Part shown: in pieces, positions 52,774-63,394 of the stretch
How positions within the stretch are numbered: the first letter of the stretch is position 1
Layout of the letters: every line of letters begins with the position of its first letter
From: Sphaerolaimus hirsutus
Taxonomy: Eukaryota > Nematoda > Chromadorea > Monhysterida > Sphaerolaimidae
Assembly (NCBI GenBank): GCA_964036195.1
Contig: OZ038457.1
Span: forward strand, 4,498,635-4,562,634
DNA: 64,000 nucleotides
Direction of reading: 5' to 3'
Position numbers and translations under genes: made by a program
The notes under the pieces: generated by a model
Told to the model about the DNA's origin: nothing
Seen by the model: only the letters and a program-made list of their open reading frames with translations
Databases searched by the model: none

Positions 52774-52931
52774 CTTTGATGAGCTCAATAAAATATATCT
52801 CAAGTGTGATACAACAGATGTGATGGGGAAAATGGATTGCAGTTTGTTTCGGAACCATTGGGGTCGACTTTACTGTGTAATCATGTATGAAAATGAGGCA
52901 CCTTATGGTGCTATTCATGAGTATATCTCAG
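52774..52931 (+). CDS. Isolated exon, unknown protein
   Basis: It is open in one frame between an acceptor (TTTAACACCTGAG/C) and a good donor (CTCAG/GTTAAT). The encoded segment FDELNKIYLKCDTTDVMGKM...LFRNHWGRLYCVIMYENEAP is of normal protein composition. Entry is in phase 2 and exit in phase 1. I do not recognise the family and found no partner exon. The minus strand is also open here, so strand is a judgement from composition and splice signals. Confidence 0.35.
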
Positions 52932-53138
52932 GTTAATCAACATAAAATGGTGAAACTGTATTATATTCCAAGTTGCCAGAATCCAAACCACTACTTTAAG
53001 GTATTTTAAAGGGACAAATATTTGTGATGGTAGAGTATCATGTCCACCAACTATACATTTGTAGAATGTACAAAATCAACAATGAAATGTGGCATCTAAG
53101 ATATGGCATCTGACATGAATATGTGTAACCATACGCCA

Positions 53139-53192
53139 GGGGCCAGATTTAATACTCCCTACAAATCTGTAGGGAGTATTAAATCTGGCCCC
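53139..53192. repeat. 54-bp perfect palindrome, minimal GGGGCCAGAT element
   Basis: Two perfect 25-bp arms (GGGGCCAGATTTAATACTCC and onward) surround AATC. The sequence is that of the two ends of the 1.7-kb palindrome 32420-34093 joined, with nothing between. Confidence 0.85.
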
Positions 53193-53454
53193 AGGAGAAT
53201 GTAAACTGAAGATGCATCTGTGGAATGTAAAGTGTCGCACAGGTAGAGGGTGGCACATTTTTTACACAGAATGTAAACTGACGCATCCTAGAATGTAAAC
53301 TGTTGCATTGTTGAAGAAACATAAAACTTTTGTGCAGGAATGTAAACTGTCCAGAATGTAAAGTGGCCTGGCCTCCTGATGAATTACAATTACATTTTGT
53401 GTCAAAAAATACCTATCCTCAGATATTTTTGCTAGCCTTTGAAAGAAAATATCT

Positions 53455-53654
53455 NNNNNNNNNNNNNNNNNNNNNNNNNNNNNNNNNNNNNNNNNNNNNN
53501 NNNNNNNNNNNNNNNNNNNNNNNNNNNNNNNNNNNNNNNNNNNNNNNNNNNNNNNNNNNNNNNNNNNNNNNNNNNNNNNNNNNNNNNNNNNNNNNNNNNN
53601 NNNNNNNNNNNNNNNNNNNNNNNNNNNNNNNNNNNNNNNNNNNNNNNNNNNNNN
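53455..53654. other. Assembly gap (200 N)
   Basis: Exactly 200 N. The right flank 53655-53808 is open in two plus frames, but with no splice or motif support I do not call an exon. Confidence 0.98.
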
Positions 53655-55092
53655 TTGGCTTATTCTACGCGTGCAAACATTCAAATACTTATGGTAAAGA
53701 AATACCAGGTACAAATTGGGCTAATGGAAAAACTATTAATCTTGAGAGGCGCAAAGTCGGCAAACTCGGCCGATTTACTAATTTGCTTCAATTTGTCAGA
53801 AAACATTGACGCACATTGGAACTAATATAATAGGGTTTGGAAATTGTAAATAGTAGTGCAAATGTTCCTAATAACGTAAATACAGTGGGGTATATTTGAT
53901 ACAATAATAATAATCACTTCCTGGAAACGTATACTTCATAACAGACAAATTGGGACTTATTCGAAGTAAGTGGGTGTATAAATTGAGCAGGGTTTGTAAT
54001 ATATTTAGCTTGAGCAGGGTATTATTATAAATGTCAATGTAAATAATTAACAGTGAGCAGGGTTAATAATTATGCCTAAGCGAAGGGCTTTGTTAAACAC
54101 ATACAGTAAATGCTAGTTACACACAGGGCACTATTTCTCTATTAGGACGCTGGCCAAAGTAAATACGTAGCACATAAATATTTTACAAGATTTGACTTTC
54201 CCAAATTGCAAGTAAACCATGTAAATGTATATATAATAATGATCAGAAAATTACGGCGAGTTGAATGAGCCTAATTTCATGTTCATAAACCTAATAATAA
54301 CTTATTTGACTTTTTAACCTAAATATTCCACATAAACATATCAAATACTCATAATACACTTTCCTAATTGAGTATTCTCCATGGATAAATAATATAGTGC
54401 AGGAAATATAATTTGCGTGGTAAATTAATATAGTGCATGAAATGTAAAATAGTGCAAATAAGTAAATGAACAAATATGAGCCTAATTATCAAATCTCTGT
54501 ATTTCTTTATACATCCATTTTGCCACAGTCAGCACATTAATACAGGATGCATTTTGCATGCACACTGCTGTTGAACACAGGTAATGTGCCCACTACAGAT
54601 TAGTAATGAAACATAGTGAAATTTTAAACACATAACTCACTTACTGCGCATTTCAAAACAACATTAAAATCACTGCATTACAGCATTATCTCAGATGATC
54701 ACCAAAAACATCCATCACAGTTCCACGTTTCTTGCACATCACCCTGATCTGCATATTAATTTTACCTTAATAGCAATGATGTTGATAAAAGTGTTGAATA
54801 TTATCAGCACATTACCAACACTGGTGGCTTACACTAGCCAAAGTTTCATGATCAACACTTAAAGCAGCATTGAGCTAGAGCACCATTTGTACATCAGTAC
54901 AAAATGACCGAAATTGTAACCCCCACAGTTCCACAGTGGGTGGAGCTAGAGGGGTGAAATTTTGGGTGGTAACTCAAAACGCCTGATATATTAACGTGTT
55001 AAAATTTTATGACCGTAGCTTACCCCTAGCGCGAATGGTGAGCACTGCCCGGGGACTTTTCAGCCTGACCGTGCAATGCAATGTGCATGAAA
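53655..55092. other. AT-rich non-coding stretch
   Basis: Words GAGCAGGGTT occur three times at 53985-54065. From about 55010 the sequence is the left flank of the interrupted CCGTATT-type element (GCAATGCAATGTGCATG, compare 30855). No gene is visible. Confidence 0.45.
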
Positions 55093-56006
55093 TATTTATT
55101 ACTAAACTGGTGGACAATATAAATGGAAAATTCACAAAATAACATTTTAAAAATCACACAAGCAAGCCATCAGGCTGTCACTTAGTGTGAGGGTGCCCCA
55201 AAGTATATACTATATATAACCAAAGTGGCACCCCCTCAGGCCACCCTTGTTGCTGAAAATATTTTTTTTCCACTTTTTTTCTGGTCAATATAAATGGAAA
55301 ATCCATACAAATTTTTGTTCAGGCCGGAATTTGATTTATTTAAAAAATGTGTTTGGGATGGTTTAGGCCACTGATTTTTTGGGACATATGAGATGGTAAC
55401 TTCCTGCAACTATTCCACCCCCTCACAACCGACGCAATCCCTACACCAAAATTTTGCTGAAGATCAAACCTGAAATATTTTTTTGAACAAAACATATATT
55501 GGAACTAATGTGTCTTACACAGCCCCAGGCTTATGATACAGCACATGGTGGCCAGGACTGGCTTCCTGAGTATCATTAGGATGGATTTTTGTGAGGCAGC
55601 AGCAGTGTGGGGACAGCAACGGGTAAAAATCACCCTGCAACCTGTGTGCGGCTCTGAGCGAGCCATTAGTGATTTTTTTTCCATCAAAAAACTTCCAGCA
55701 CAAGCGTATCCAATGCTTGTGTTGGCAGCATGCCAAAAATGGCAGCGCGCTTTCCTGCAGCAATATTCTGTGTGGGATTCCAAAATTTTCCATTTATATT
55801 GGCCAGAAAAAAAAATCGGAAAAAATATATAGAAGGCTGTCACGGCTAACCAGGGGGTGCTGGTGGGTGCCATTTGGGGACAATGTAAAGAAATGTTGGC
55901 CCCACATTCACACAAAATTTTAGCTAGATTGGGCTGATCATTTGCACATGAGAATATTTCGAAAATTTATGTAGTCAATTTTCCATTTAAATTGTCCACC
56001 AGTTTA
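55093..56006. mobile_element. Foldback, TAAACTGGTGGACAAT ends
   Basis: The ends TAAACTGGTGGACAATATAA and TTGTCCACCAGTTTA are inverted, and AATGGAAAATTC recurs inside. It splits sequence that is continuous at 30850-30900, so it is an insertion; the duplication looks like TTA but is not certain. The middle 55505-55915 is open on both strands for about 100 codons (for instance AAAVWGQQRVKITLQPVCGS on plus). That could be remnant coding sequence, but I recognise nothing. Confidence 0.6.
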
Positions 56007-56060
56007 CTTATTTGCTTCGCAGCTACACTTATACGCTCATTTGTGTACAGATGTAAATAC

Positions 56061-57467
56061 TAGTGATGTAAAGGCACCGGGGCACCGGTGCCCCGGTGCT
56101 GGGCACCGAAGGGCACCAGCACCGGTGCTGGTGCGGTGCCATTGCAATCTTCAGGGGTGCCATGCCGGTGCCAGTGCCATTTTTTCAGAATAGCACCGGT
56201 GCCGGTGCGGTGCGGTGCCATTTTTTTGCCGGTGCCAAAGGTGCTAGCACCACGGCCAAACTAAAAGGCACCGGGCAAGGCACCGGCCAAGGCTTCATGT
56301 ACTGTGCAATTTTCTCCTTAGTATGTGCTTATTCATACCGTATTACCTCTAATATAAGGTATACCTTATATTGTTTTCGTCAGTTTTTTCGAGCCAAAAG
56401 TTATGCCTTATATAAGAGGGTACCTTATATTAGAGGGTACCTTCAATTATTTTCACCAGATTTTAAAGAAATTTTACCAACAGTGAACAACGATACAATT
56501 CATTTTTTTCAAATTGGAATGTACAACATATGTGGTACAGTATAACTACAAAATGGCAGAAGTCGACGAAGAGTTATCGCAGTGCTGTTCCGCACCATTT
56601 TCATCATTTTCTGCCATGTTTGGCGACCGTTTTTATGATTTTGTGTGTTTTGGCACGCAGCCAGCTGTGCCTTATATTAGAGGTATGCCTTATATTAGAG
56701 GGTACCTTATATTTATTTCGTCGCGTTCAAAATAGCCAAAAGTTATACCTTATATTAGAGGGTACCTTATATTAGAGGGATGCATTATATTGGAGGTAAT
56801 ACGGTATTTCAAAAAACAGTGATATATTTATCCAACCGTTTTTGCCTATTTTGTAAACCTCCCATCAAATAAATATACTTACTGTGAAATCCATTGTACC
56901 CGATACGTGATCTGCGATGAGCGAATCTAAAATTTTGAAGAATTTAAAATCATTTTTATATTTTATATTTATCTTACTTGTTGGTTCAAAATTTGTTGTC
57001 AGTTTATGACAGAGATGGTTCCATTCTCTGTACAGCAACGACTCCGATCAGTAGACAATAGTGGCTATGGACATTGTAGTGAATTAAATATTTTATATTT
57101 CATTTGTAATCATTGTAAATGCTTCGTAAAAGTGATTGCCACACCATTCTGATCATTTTAAGTGCTCACCCATGAAAATCGGTTGAAAATTCATGGAAAT
57201 ATTCACTTCCAAAGGTGAGACCACTGAGAAACTGCCTGATATTTACTTCAGATATTCCAGCCTGGTGCGGTGCCTTTCGGTGCTAGCACCGGCAACCCGC
57301 CGGTGTCCTTCGGTGCCGGTGCCATTTTTTCCAAAAGGCACCGGTGCCGGTGCGGTGCGGTGCCATTTTCTGGCCAGTGCCCCAGGGTGCCAGGTGCCCT
57401 TTTCATGCGTTGGCAAAGGTGCCGGTGCGGTGCGGTGCCATTTTTCCCGGTGCCTTTAACATCACTA
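56061..57467. mobile_element. hAT-type MITE, TAGTGATGTAA ends, word GGCACCGGTGCC (copy 2)
   Basis: The exact 8-bp duplication is gtaaatac (56053-56060 and 57468-57475). GGCACCGGTGCC words fill 56075-56290 and 57262-57455. The middle holds the TA element 56338-56804 and plain sequence. The outer 190 bp match 28460-28721 almost base for base, so the short copy looks like an internal deletion. Confidence 0.92.
56338..56804. mobile_element. TA-flanked MITE, CCGTATTACC ends, word CCTTATATTAGAGGG
   Basis: The ends CCGTATTACCTCTAATATAA and TTATATTGGAGGTAATACGG are flanked by TA. CCTTATATTAGAGGG words repeat next to both ends. It is a third variant that keeps CCGTATT ends but exchanges the filling word. 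Confidence 0.82.
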
Positions 57468-57493
57468 GTAAATACATCTATAGCCCCAATGTG

Positions 57494-57735
57494 CCTACAC
57501 ACACTAGTCTTCACCGGGACTTCGTGTGAAAACTGAAATTTTTTCAAATGCAAATTAACGAACATGGTTGAATGATTTAATTAAATTTAAATTAGAATTC
57601 AAATAAATGAAAGTTAAGCTTTGAAAATTTGAAAAGTAAAACACCTATAACACACAATAAGAGTAGGCAGGATGTCGCCATGTGGCCATTTCAGTTTTCA
57701 CATCAGTCACGGTGAAAACTAGTGTGTATAGGGCC
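57494..57735. repeat. Palindrome, ACACTAGT ends, word TTTTCAC
   Basis: ACACACTAGTCTTCACCGG at the left and CGGTGAAAACTAGTGTGT at the right, with GTGAAAACTGAAA and CAGTTTTCAC words inside. It is a third word variant of the CACACTAGT group (others use TTGAC and GTTTAC). Confidence 0.72.
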
Positions 57736-58153
57736 AATATAACCTATTTTCTCACATTTATTACCATTTTTCTGTAAGAAAATGTGTATTCTTTACTATG
57801 AATTTCACAAAAATTTCTGGCGAAATAATAAAAAAAAACCTCGAATAAACCATCCCACCCTCGAATTAACCCCCCCCCCCCTCGAATTAACCCCCCCCCC
57901 TCAAATTTTGCTGGCGAAATAATAAACCCCCATGGGGGTATTTCAAGGTAATACGGTAATTATTTTAATTGCTTCATAAAGTGACCGCCACACCATTTTG
58001 ATCATTTTGAATGCTCAAACATCAAAAATCGATAGAGAATTCATGGAAAAATGCACTTCTGAAGGTGCGGCCTCGAGGAAAATACCCGATAAATTATTCG
58101 GTGCGGTGCCGGTGCTATTTTTCCATTTTTCAGCTGTTGCCTTTTCCATCAAT
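57736..58153. repeat. Right end of CCGTATT element and half of a GGCACC element
   Basis: 57790-57955 is the right part of a C-run CCGTATT element ending GTAATACGG with TA. 57970-58153 matches the right half of 56061-57467 (CGCCACACCATTTTGATCATT, TTCATGGAAA, GGTGCGGTGCCGG) and ends TTTCCATCAATA. Confidence 0.6.
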
Positions 58154-58154
58154 A

Positions 58155-58268
58155 GTAAACGCTGCTTTAGGAGATGGCATGAGGTACATGTTAAATAGTA
58201 ATGAGCTGGCTGCTGGGCAACCGAATGATCTGGCACAAATAGAAATGTCCAGTTCAATTTTGAATTAA
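58155..58268 (+). CDS. Possible C-terminal exon, unknown
   Basis: The frame VNAALGDGMRYMLNSNELAAG...EMSSSILN to a TAA at 58266 is of ordinary protein composition and begins directly after the half element. It may be the end of a host exon interrupted by that insertion. No splice partner was found. Confidence 0.25.
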   Translation, partial: VNAALGDGMRYMLNSNELAAGQPNDLAQIEMSSSILN

Positions 58269-58537
58269 CAATTGATAGTTTGTTAAAAGAGGAATTATAA
58301 ATTGAAAGACAAACTGGTGAAATGTATACAAATGCATCATTGAATGTGACTTGAATTGAAGTCACAATATACTACAATTGCATTTTTGTTCTTCTGCTCA
58401 TAAAATGCTAAAAATGCATGTGACATTGTGGGAATTTATTGTACTCCTGTATGGATTGATAGTTTGGACCACTTTTGCAGCATATGGTTTGCAACATAAG
58501 CCCATAAGCTATGATTGTTAGTAATTTCTATTGAATA

Positions 58538-58637
58538 CCGTATTTCCTCAAAATACCCTCCGGGGGGTGATTGTTTTATAGTGGTCCCGAGAGGGGGGGG
58601 TCAAACGAGGGGGGGGGGGTATTTCGAGGAAATACGG
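58538..58637. mobile_element. 100-bp CCGTATT TA-MITE, minimal copy
   Basis: CCGTATTTCCTCAAAATACC to GTATTTCGAGGAAATACGG, flanked by TA. It consists only of the two ends and G-runs. Confidence 0.8.
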
Positions 58638-59048
58638 TAGATGCCTTAGATTTTTTATTTTTTATTTTTAACACACATACCGCGGCTGGCTCTACAAGTC
58701 ATTGGTACAACAAAAAACAAACAGAATAAAATGACTGTGTAACACGTGTGATGTAAATACGCTAATCAATACAAGATTGTGTCACATATCAAACATTTAC
58801 TGCATACAAAAAGAAAAGATACAATTGAATAGTAGTGTTTAAAAAGAGTGTACTCACTACATTTGGCTAGGTGATACTTAAAATTTGTCAATGGACTTGG
58901 AAAGTTCTGACAAATTTACTCCTGTTTCATGATGTTAAGCAAAATATCCATACGAGATACAAAAATATAAAGTTGTATTAACGTATACCTAGATACAACC
59001 AGGGCCCTGGAATAAATAAAGAGAAAAGAGAATTGATACTCTTTTTAC
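58638..59048. other. Non-coding, possible last exon of the 59049 gene
   Basis: On the minus strand HHETGVNLSELSKSIDKF and a TAA (about 58930-58877) follow an acceptor-like ATGAAACAG. The splice phase does not fit the 59049 donor, so this is only a candidate. Confidence 0.3.
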
Positions 59049-59474
59049 TCCAATTAGGTATATCGAAGAAGAGCATTTTATTGGCTCCATGTGACCATGG
59101 AAGTATATATCCCATGCTGTGTCTGATTCACATATTATCTCTGCCCAATCTATGACATTTTCAAAATTACACAGAAAAATACAGTTAATGAAGTTGATTG
59201 CAATAGTGAATTAAACATATGCATGTTATCTTAGTTTTTATTAAGGTAGACTGAGTGATGGTCCTATAAGATATTAAAGACCAGCAATATAACCATCCAA
59301 TGCCTGAATGAGGGTGGATATTAGTCTTCTGGACTTAGAGCAGCTCATTTGTGAGATCTGCAAAAGCCTCATGATGGGATCCACTTCACAAACCAAATGA
59401 CAACATTTTTCATCACAGCAATTGACTTGCAATGCTTTGAGGAATTTGTCACGCCAATAGTTTAGCATGATATC
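59049..59474 (-). CDS. Two exons of an unidentified protein
   Basis: Exon 1 59474-59282 (acceptor GTGTCAG/G, donor GCTG/GTCTTT) and exon 2 59149-59049 (acceptor TGTCATAG/A, donor GGA/GTAAAA) join in phase 1 over a 132-nt intron. The segment reads DIMLNYWRDKFLKALQVNCC, CHLVCEVDPIMRLLQISQ, SRRLISTLIQALDGYIA and, after the join, DWAEIICESDTAWDIYFHGH. The composition is that of a helical cytoplasmic protein. I do not recognise it. It lies downstream of the LINE and of the NADAR gene on the same strand and could be part of the same gene, with the LINE in an intron; phases allow this only with another exon between. Confidence 0.5.
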
Positions 59475-59837
59475 CTGACACCCATAGATATAATGTCACA
59501 GGGTTGGTCAAAAGTTATTGGCATACTTTTCACACATTTTACAGGTACTCCAGTTTTTTGCCCCTTTCTACCTAACCTAAACTGAACAGCAGTTTGAAAT
59601 AGACCATGTCAGGTAAAAACCCATGCTAATTCACTGGTCAGTATTTCATAGGTTTTCAAAGGTTATTCAAAGGAATGGTATCTTGATACGGGACAGTTGT
59701 ACTGGGCCCAGGGATTTGTCACCCCATGCAAATTGTTTCGCCATAACCTTAATGCTGTTTAAGCTTAGCGTTGGGTCAATATTTGCATCACTAAGGGCAG
59801 CAGTTGCCCGCCCCTTCGGTCTTTGACGTCTAAGCGA
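59475..59837. other. Probable 3' untranslated part of the LINE and intron sequence
   Basis: No gene is visible between the LINE stop at 59838 and the acceptor at 59475. Confidence 0.4.
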
Positions 59838-62002
59838 TTATGACATACTTTTCCCCCATAGCCCAAATGCCAATTTTGTGGTGGAACTAACTTTATCACT
59901 TTCTAAATAGCGACAGTGACCAACAATAATTTGTGTGTACCATGCTTTCAGTGTGGTCACATTGCCATCTATGGCAAGACACCTATTTGACAAATGAGTA
60001 GGTGCTTGACAAACTTTTCTGTACACAGACATTTGTATGCTTACCAGTTTCATTAGGGTTTGCTTTGATAAATCAAAGATTTCTACACCATAAAGAACCT
60101 TTGTCATTGCATATAACGTCCATAGTCTATTTACAGCCCAGAATGGACATATAGACAGTTTTCCCAATTCTCCAACCATTATTGCGGCTGTTTGCGCACA
60201 TTGGAGCAATTGCTGGTGTTGTTTGCAAATTATATCATTATCAGAAGTTAGAGTAATGCCGAGATATTTAATCTCATCAACTTCTGATATGTATTGCAGT
60301 TCGCCACATTTATCCTTACCCAGCGCCCATAAACATTGAGTATCGGACTTTTTATGAAAGTGTAAAACCTTACTTTTATTGGGGTGAATAGCAACCCCCC
60401 ATCTCCATGACCAGTCCATAAATTTACACATAATGGTTTGGAGGCAGAGGCAGTATTAGCCAGGAGAACAATGTCATCTACAAAGAAGACTGCGGGAACT
60501 TTTTTAGTACCCAGCAATGCTGCTATGTTCAAACTCTCTAGATCTGTATGCAGATCTGCAAGATACAGAACATATAAACTGGGGGATAAACAACACCCCT
60601 GCCGTACTTAAACGGAATGTAACGTAGAACCGTATTGTACCACACATCGGAGGTCGTCATATGTGCTTGAGACCAAGTTTCAAATTTTGAGGGATACCCA
60701 TAGTCATGTAATTTTGACCAGAGCTTATCTCTATGAACCCTATCAAAGGCTTTAACCGCATCAACAAAACACGCAGAAACATGTTTCTTAGCACTTATAC
60801 AACCCTGCATAATAACATGATTGTCTGTTGTACAGCATTTTTTCCTGAAGCCACCCTGCATGCTACCAAAACTGTCAATGGATTCAAAGGTGGATAGCAG
60901 CCTATTGTTTAAGACAGAACAGTATAACTTCAAGATGTTACACTGCAGGCCTAAAGACCTATAGTTGTCTATGCACAACTTTGAGCCCTTCTTATGTAGG
61001 AGCAATAGCTTACATGTTTTAGCTGTGCTTGGAATAGGGGTTCCATTGAACCAGTGTTTATACAATATTGCAAGCACTTGTAAAGGTTGGCTGCCGCTAC
61101 CTCGTAGCATCTTGTGGACGACACCTGTAGTCCCCGGAGATTTACCTAGTTTTAATCTCTTTATTGCTTGTCTTATTTCGAAGGGACTGATACCTCATAC
61201 CCTCTTTAAGACTGTTTTTGAGATTACTAAAGATAATACCAGATACAAAGTTTTGCAATCATCTGATTCTGTTGTCATCAGATTTGCCATTTGAACCTTT
61301 TCCCAGAATCCTTGCAAAGTATCTGGTAATCCTGCTGATGATTTTAGCATAAGATGCAGTACACCAGCTTCTCTATACCTTTGAGCGAGAGTATAGAGAT
61401 CTGTTTTTCTGCTACTGGACTTGAGTTCCATGTCGCTTGAGATCTTGTTCATAGTCATATTTGCAGGATCGGATTTGATCCCTTAACTGGGAGACTCAAA
61501 CTTTGTTTTCTGAGTATACAATGATTCCTAAGTGCAAATGACGACGTAGTTTTTGTATCGCTGCCTTCAACCAACGTATGCGCAAAGACACACATGTCAG
61601 AGAAGGTTTATTCACTTTTATTGGGTAGCGACTGGAAGCTACATATTGGAGGTGATGGAGGATAGATTCATAGTTACACTCTGAATCTCTTAAAGTCGCA
61701 AGAGAGGATTCCAACCAGTTTGAAAATGGTTCAATTACCTCTCCCCCCTTCACTACCCATTTATGTGCATATTTGTTATCATCCAGCAATATTAAAGGGG
61801 TCCGATGTACAACAAATTTGAGGTGCAACGAACAGTGATCGGAAGTGATAGAATTATCACTTGTTGGGCTATAGTGAGAAAGTCCATTTACCCAGTCCAT
61901 GTAATTGTCAAACAGTGTGAGGTCAAGAAGTAATTGTGATCTTCCTGCCTCATAGGTCCACCATATGTCAGTAACAGACACCCTGATTTGTAAGTTATTC
62001 AA
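59838..62002 (-). pseudogene. 5'-truncated, frameshifted LINE (APE endonuclease and reverse transcriptase)
   Basis: It is read from 62002 down to 59838 in at least three frames. The end of an APE-type endonuclease is at 62002-61496, with the SDH motif (ITSDHCSLHLKF). The reverse transcriptase follows: NYRSLGLQCNILKLYCSVLN, motif A CFVDAVKAFDRVHRDKLW, a decayed motif B region, motif C FFVDDIVLLAN at about 60470, and the thumb signatures IHPNKSKVLHF and IKYLGITLT. The N-terminal endonuclease half and any ORF1 are missing. Non-LTR elements copy their RNA at the target site by this protein. I cannot fix the clade from the sequence alone. FVDD in place of the common YADD or FADD is a small peculiarity. 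Confidence 0.88.
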
Positions 62003-62093
62003 CTCAATGAAAGAGTTTACCAGACATCCTCACAGGGAAAAGTACCTTGCTGACAACTTGCTGCCCGCTTGCTTGCCAAGCAGCGAAAATCAG

Positions 62094-62640
62094 ACCTAGC
62101 TCACTGCTCACCTAGCTCATTTAAAATTGTAAATTTTACTTATTTTTGTTTCTGCAATGATGTCATTTTTTTCAATTTGAAATTCACCCCAAGCAAATTT
62201 TCTTATGAAGGCATTTTGGAGGTAAGGTTTTTTACACAACTTGAAACCTTGAACTCTCCCCTAAGAATTATTGTAAACCAGCAGTTCAAGTGTCTAATAA
62301 GAAAGTTGTAAAAAGTGATTTTTCGTCAGCCACTGGAGGGATGGGTTCATGTGGTAGACAGTATTTGGTGGGATACAATATTTATAGAGGATATTTAATG
62401 CTTATTTGGCATTATCAATCACTTTAGTGTTGAAACAACACAAAAGTGCTTATTTTTAAAAATTCAATTGGGTGCTGGACCTGTGTGGGACAGTAATGTT
62501 TTGATAAATTTTGAATGCTGCACCCCACACTGTGGTTAGTTGCCAAAAACTGCCTTGCCTGCGTAAAGTAGGGGAGGGGTGTTGGCGACACATCCCCAAA
62601 ATTTTAGATTTATATCCCTCCCACAGCTGGAGGTACAGCA
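62094..62640. repeat. Half copy of the 19850 palindrome
   Basis: TTTTGTTTCTGCAATGATGTCAT, GGCATTTTGGAGGTA, AACCAGCAGTTCAAGTGT and TAGGGGAGGGGTGTTGG run in the same order as the right arm 21270-21600. Only one arm is present, so it cannot fold as a long hairpin. Confidence 0.65.
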
Positions 62641-62641
62641 C

Positions 62642-63115
62642 CTGCAGTGCAAGAAAACAGTGGCGGCACGTCCAACTTTGGGCCCACGGTCCACATGTTG
62701 TCCGCTACATAGGCCACAAACTTGGCGGCATAGGCTTGCTCCTCCACCGACGTGAATGTCAGTGAGGTGAACTCAGGCAATGCGCGGACCTCTTTGAGAG
62801 CCAGGCCGTACATATTTATGTTTTTGCCGTCGCTCGGTCTTGTCACGCCGTCAAAGTTCATTTTGTTGTAGCCCATGCCGAGATACCAATGCACGTGTGC
62901 AGCATTAACGATCTGCCGCGACCCGGTCTGTTTCAAATACATGGCGAAACCTTTGTTTCCTTTCACGCACATGTGCAAAACTGCAACCAGGGAGCGGTAG
63001 GCCGGTGTTCCACGCATGTTGTTTTATCATACCATGTGACACCTTGATTGTCATCGGTATCCTCATAGTACAATTTCCACAGCTCGTTGTGCCACTTGGC
63101 CCAGCACTTGGCCAT
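62642..63115 (-). CDS. NADAR (YbiA-like) domain protein, 2 exons seen
   Basis: Exon 1 63115-63043 and exon 2 62980-62642 join in phase 1 across a 62-nt intron (CAAG/GTGTCA, GGTTGCAG/TT). The donor at 62641 (TGCAG/GTGCTG) shows that the protein continues. The segment has VKGNKGFAMYLKQTGSRQIV, AHVHWYLGMGYN and SDGKNINMYGLALKEVR. This resembles the end of NADAR domains: L..TG...LVE, then W-G-x-G and PG-x-N-x-LG-x-x-LMEVR. NADAR proteins of the YbiA type cleave N-glycosidic bonds in riboflavin intermediates or ADP-ribose derivatives. The domain call is from these motifs only, and the substrate is not deducible. Exon 1 may start at the ATG or be preceded by another exon (an AG lies just before it). 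Confidence 0.6.
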
Positions 63116-63394
63116 AACACTGGGTGCCTACGTTTTGTATTCCATGAATGAAATATTCAACCGTATGGCTTCTTCTTTATGGACCGGCAGCCCCATTTTC
63201 AGTTTCACCTTTCACACATATGCACTTTCAGCAAATTGCAAAAGCCAGGAAGTCATTCCAATAAAAAAAGGAAATTGGATCTTGCGGTTCCGTGCTACAG
63301 ATGATTTTCTGCTGTATTTGAAAAATATATTTGTTGCATAAGCCTTTTTAGTATGAAAGTACAGAAAATAAATTATGAAATCCATGATTTGCAG
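63116..63394. other. Intergenic or first exon of the lectin gene
   Basis: On the plus strand NCKSQEVIPIKKGNWILRF (about 63233-63295) follows an acceptor-like CACTTTCAG. It could be an upstream exon of the lectin gene with phase 1 exit, but the donor (TTCC/GTGCTA) is weak. Confidence 0.3.

Noticed and set aside
52736-52918. Minus-strand frame over the 52774 exon
   Set aside because: Its composition is poor and it has no matching splice sites, whereas the plus strand has both an acceptor and a strong donor.
55505-55915. Gene of about 100-136 codons inside the 55093 element
   Set aside because: Both strands are open over the same stretch and neither shows a motif or splice context, so I describe it only as possible remnant sequence.
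62905-63120. Alternative minus frame MLWPSAGPSG
   Set aside because: It is out of frame with the NADAR motifs; the phase-matched 62-nt intron explains the shift between the real frames.
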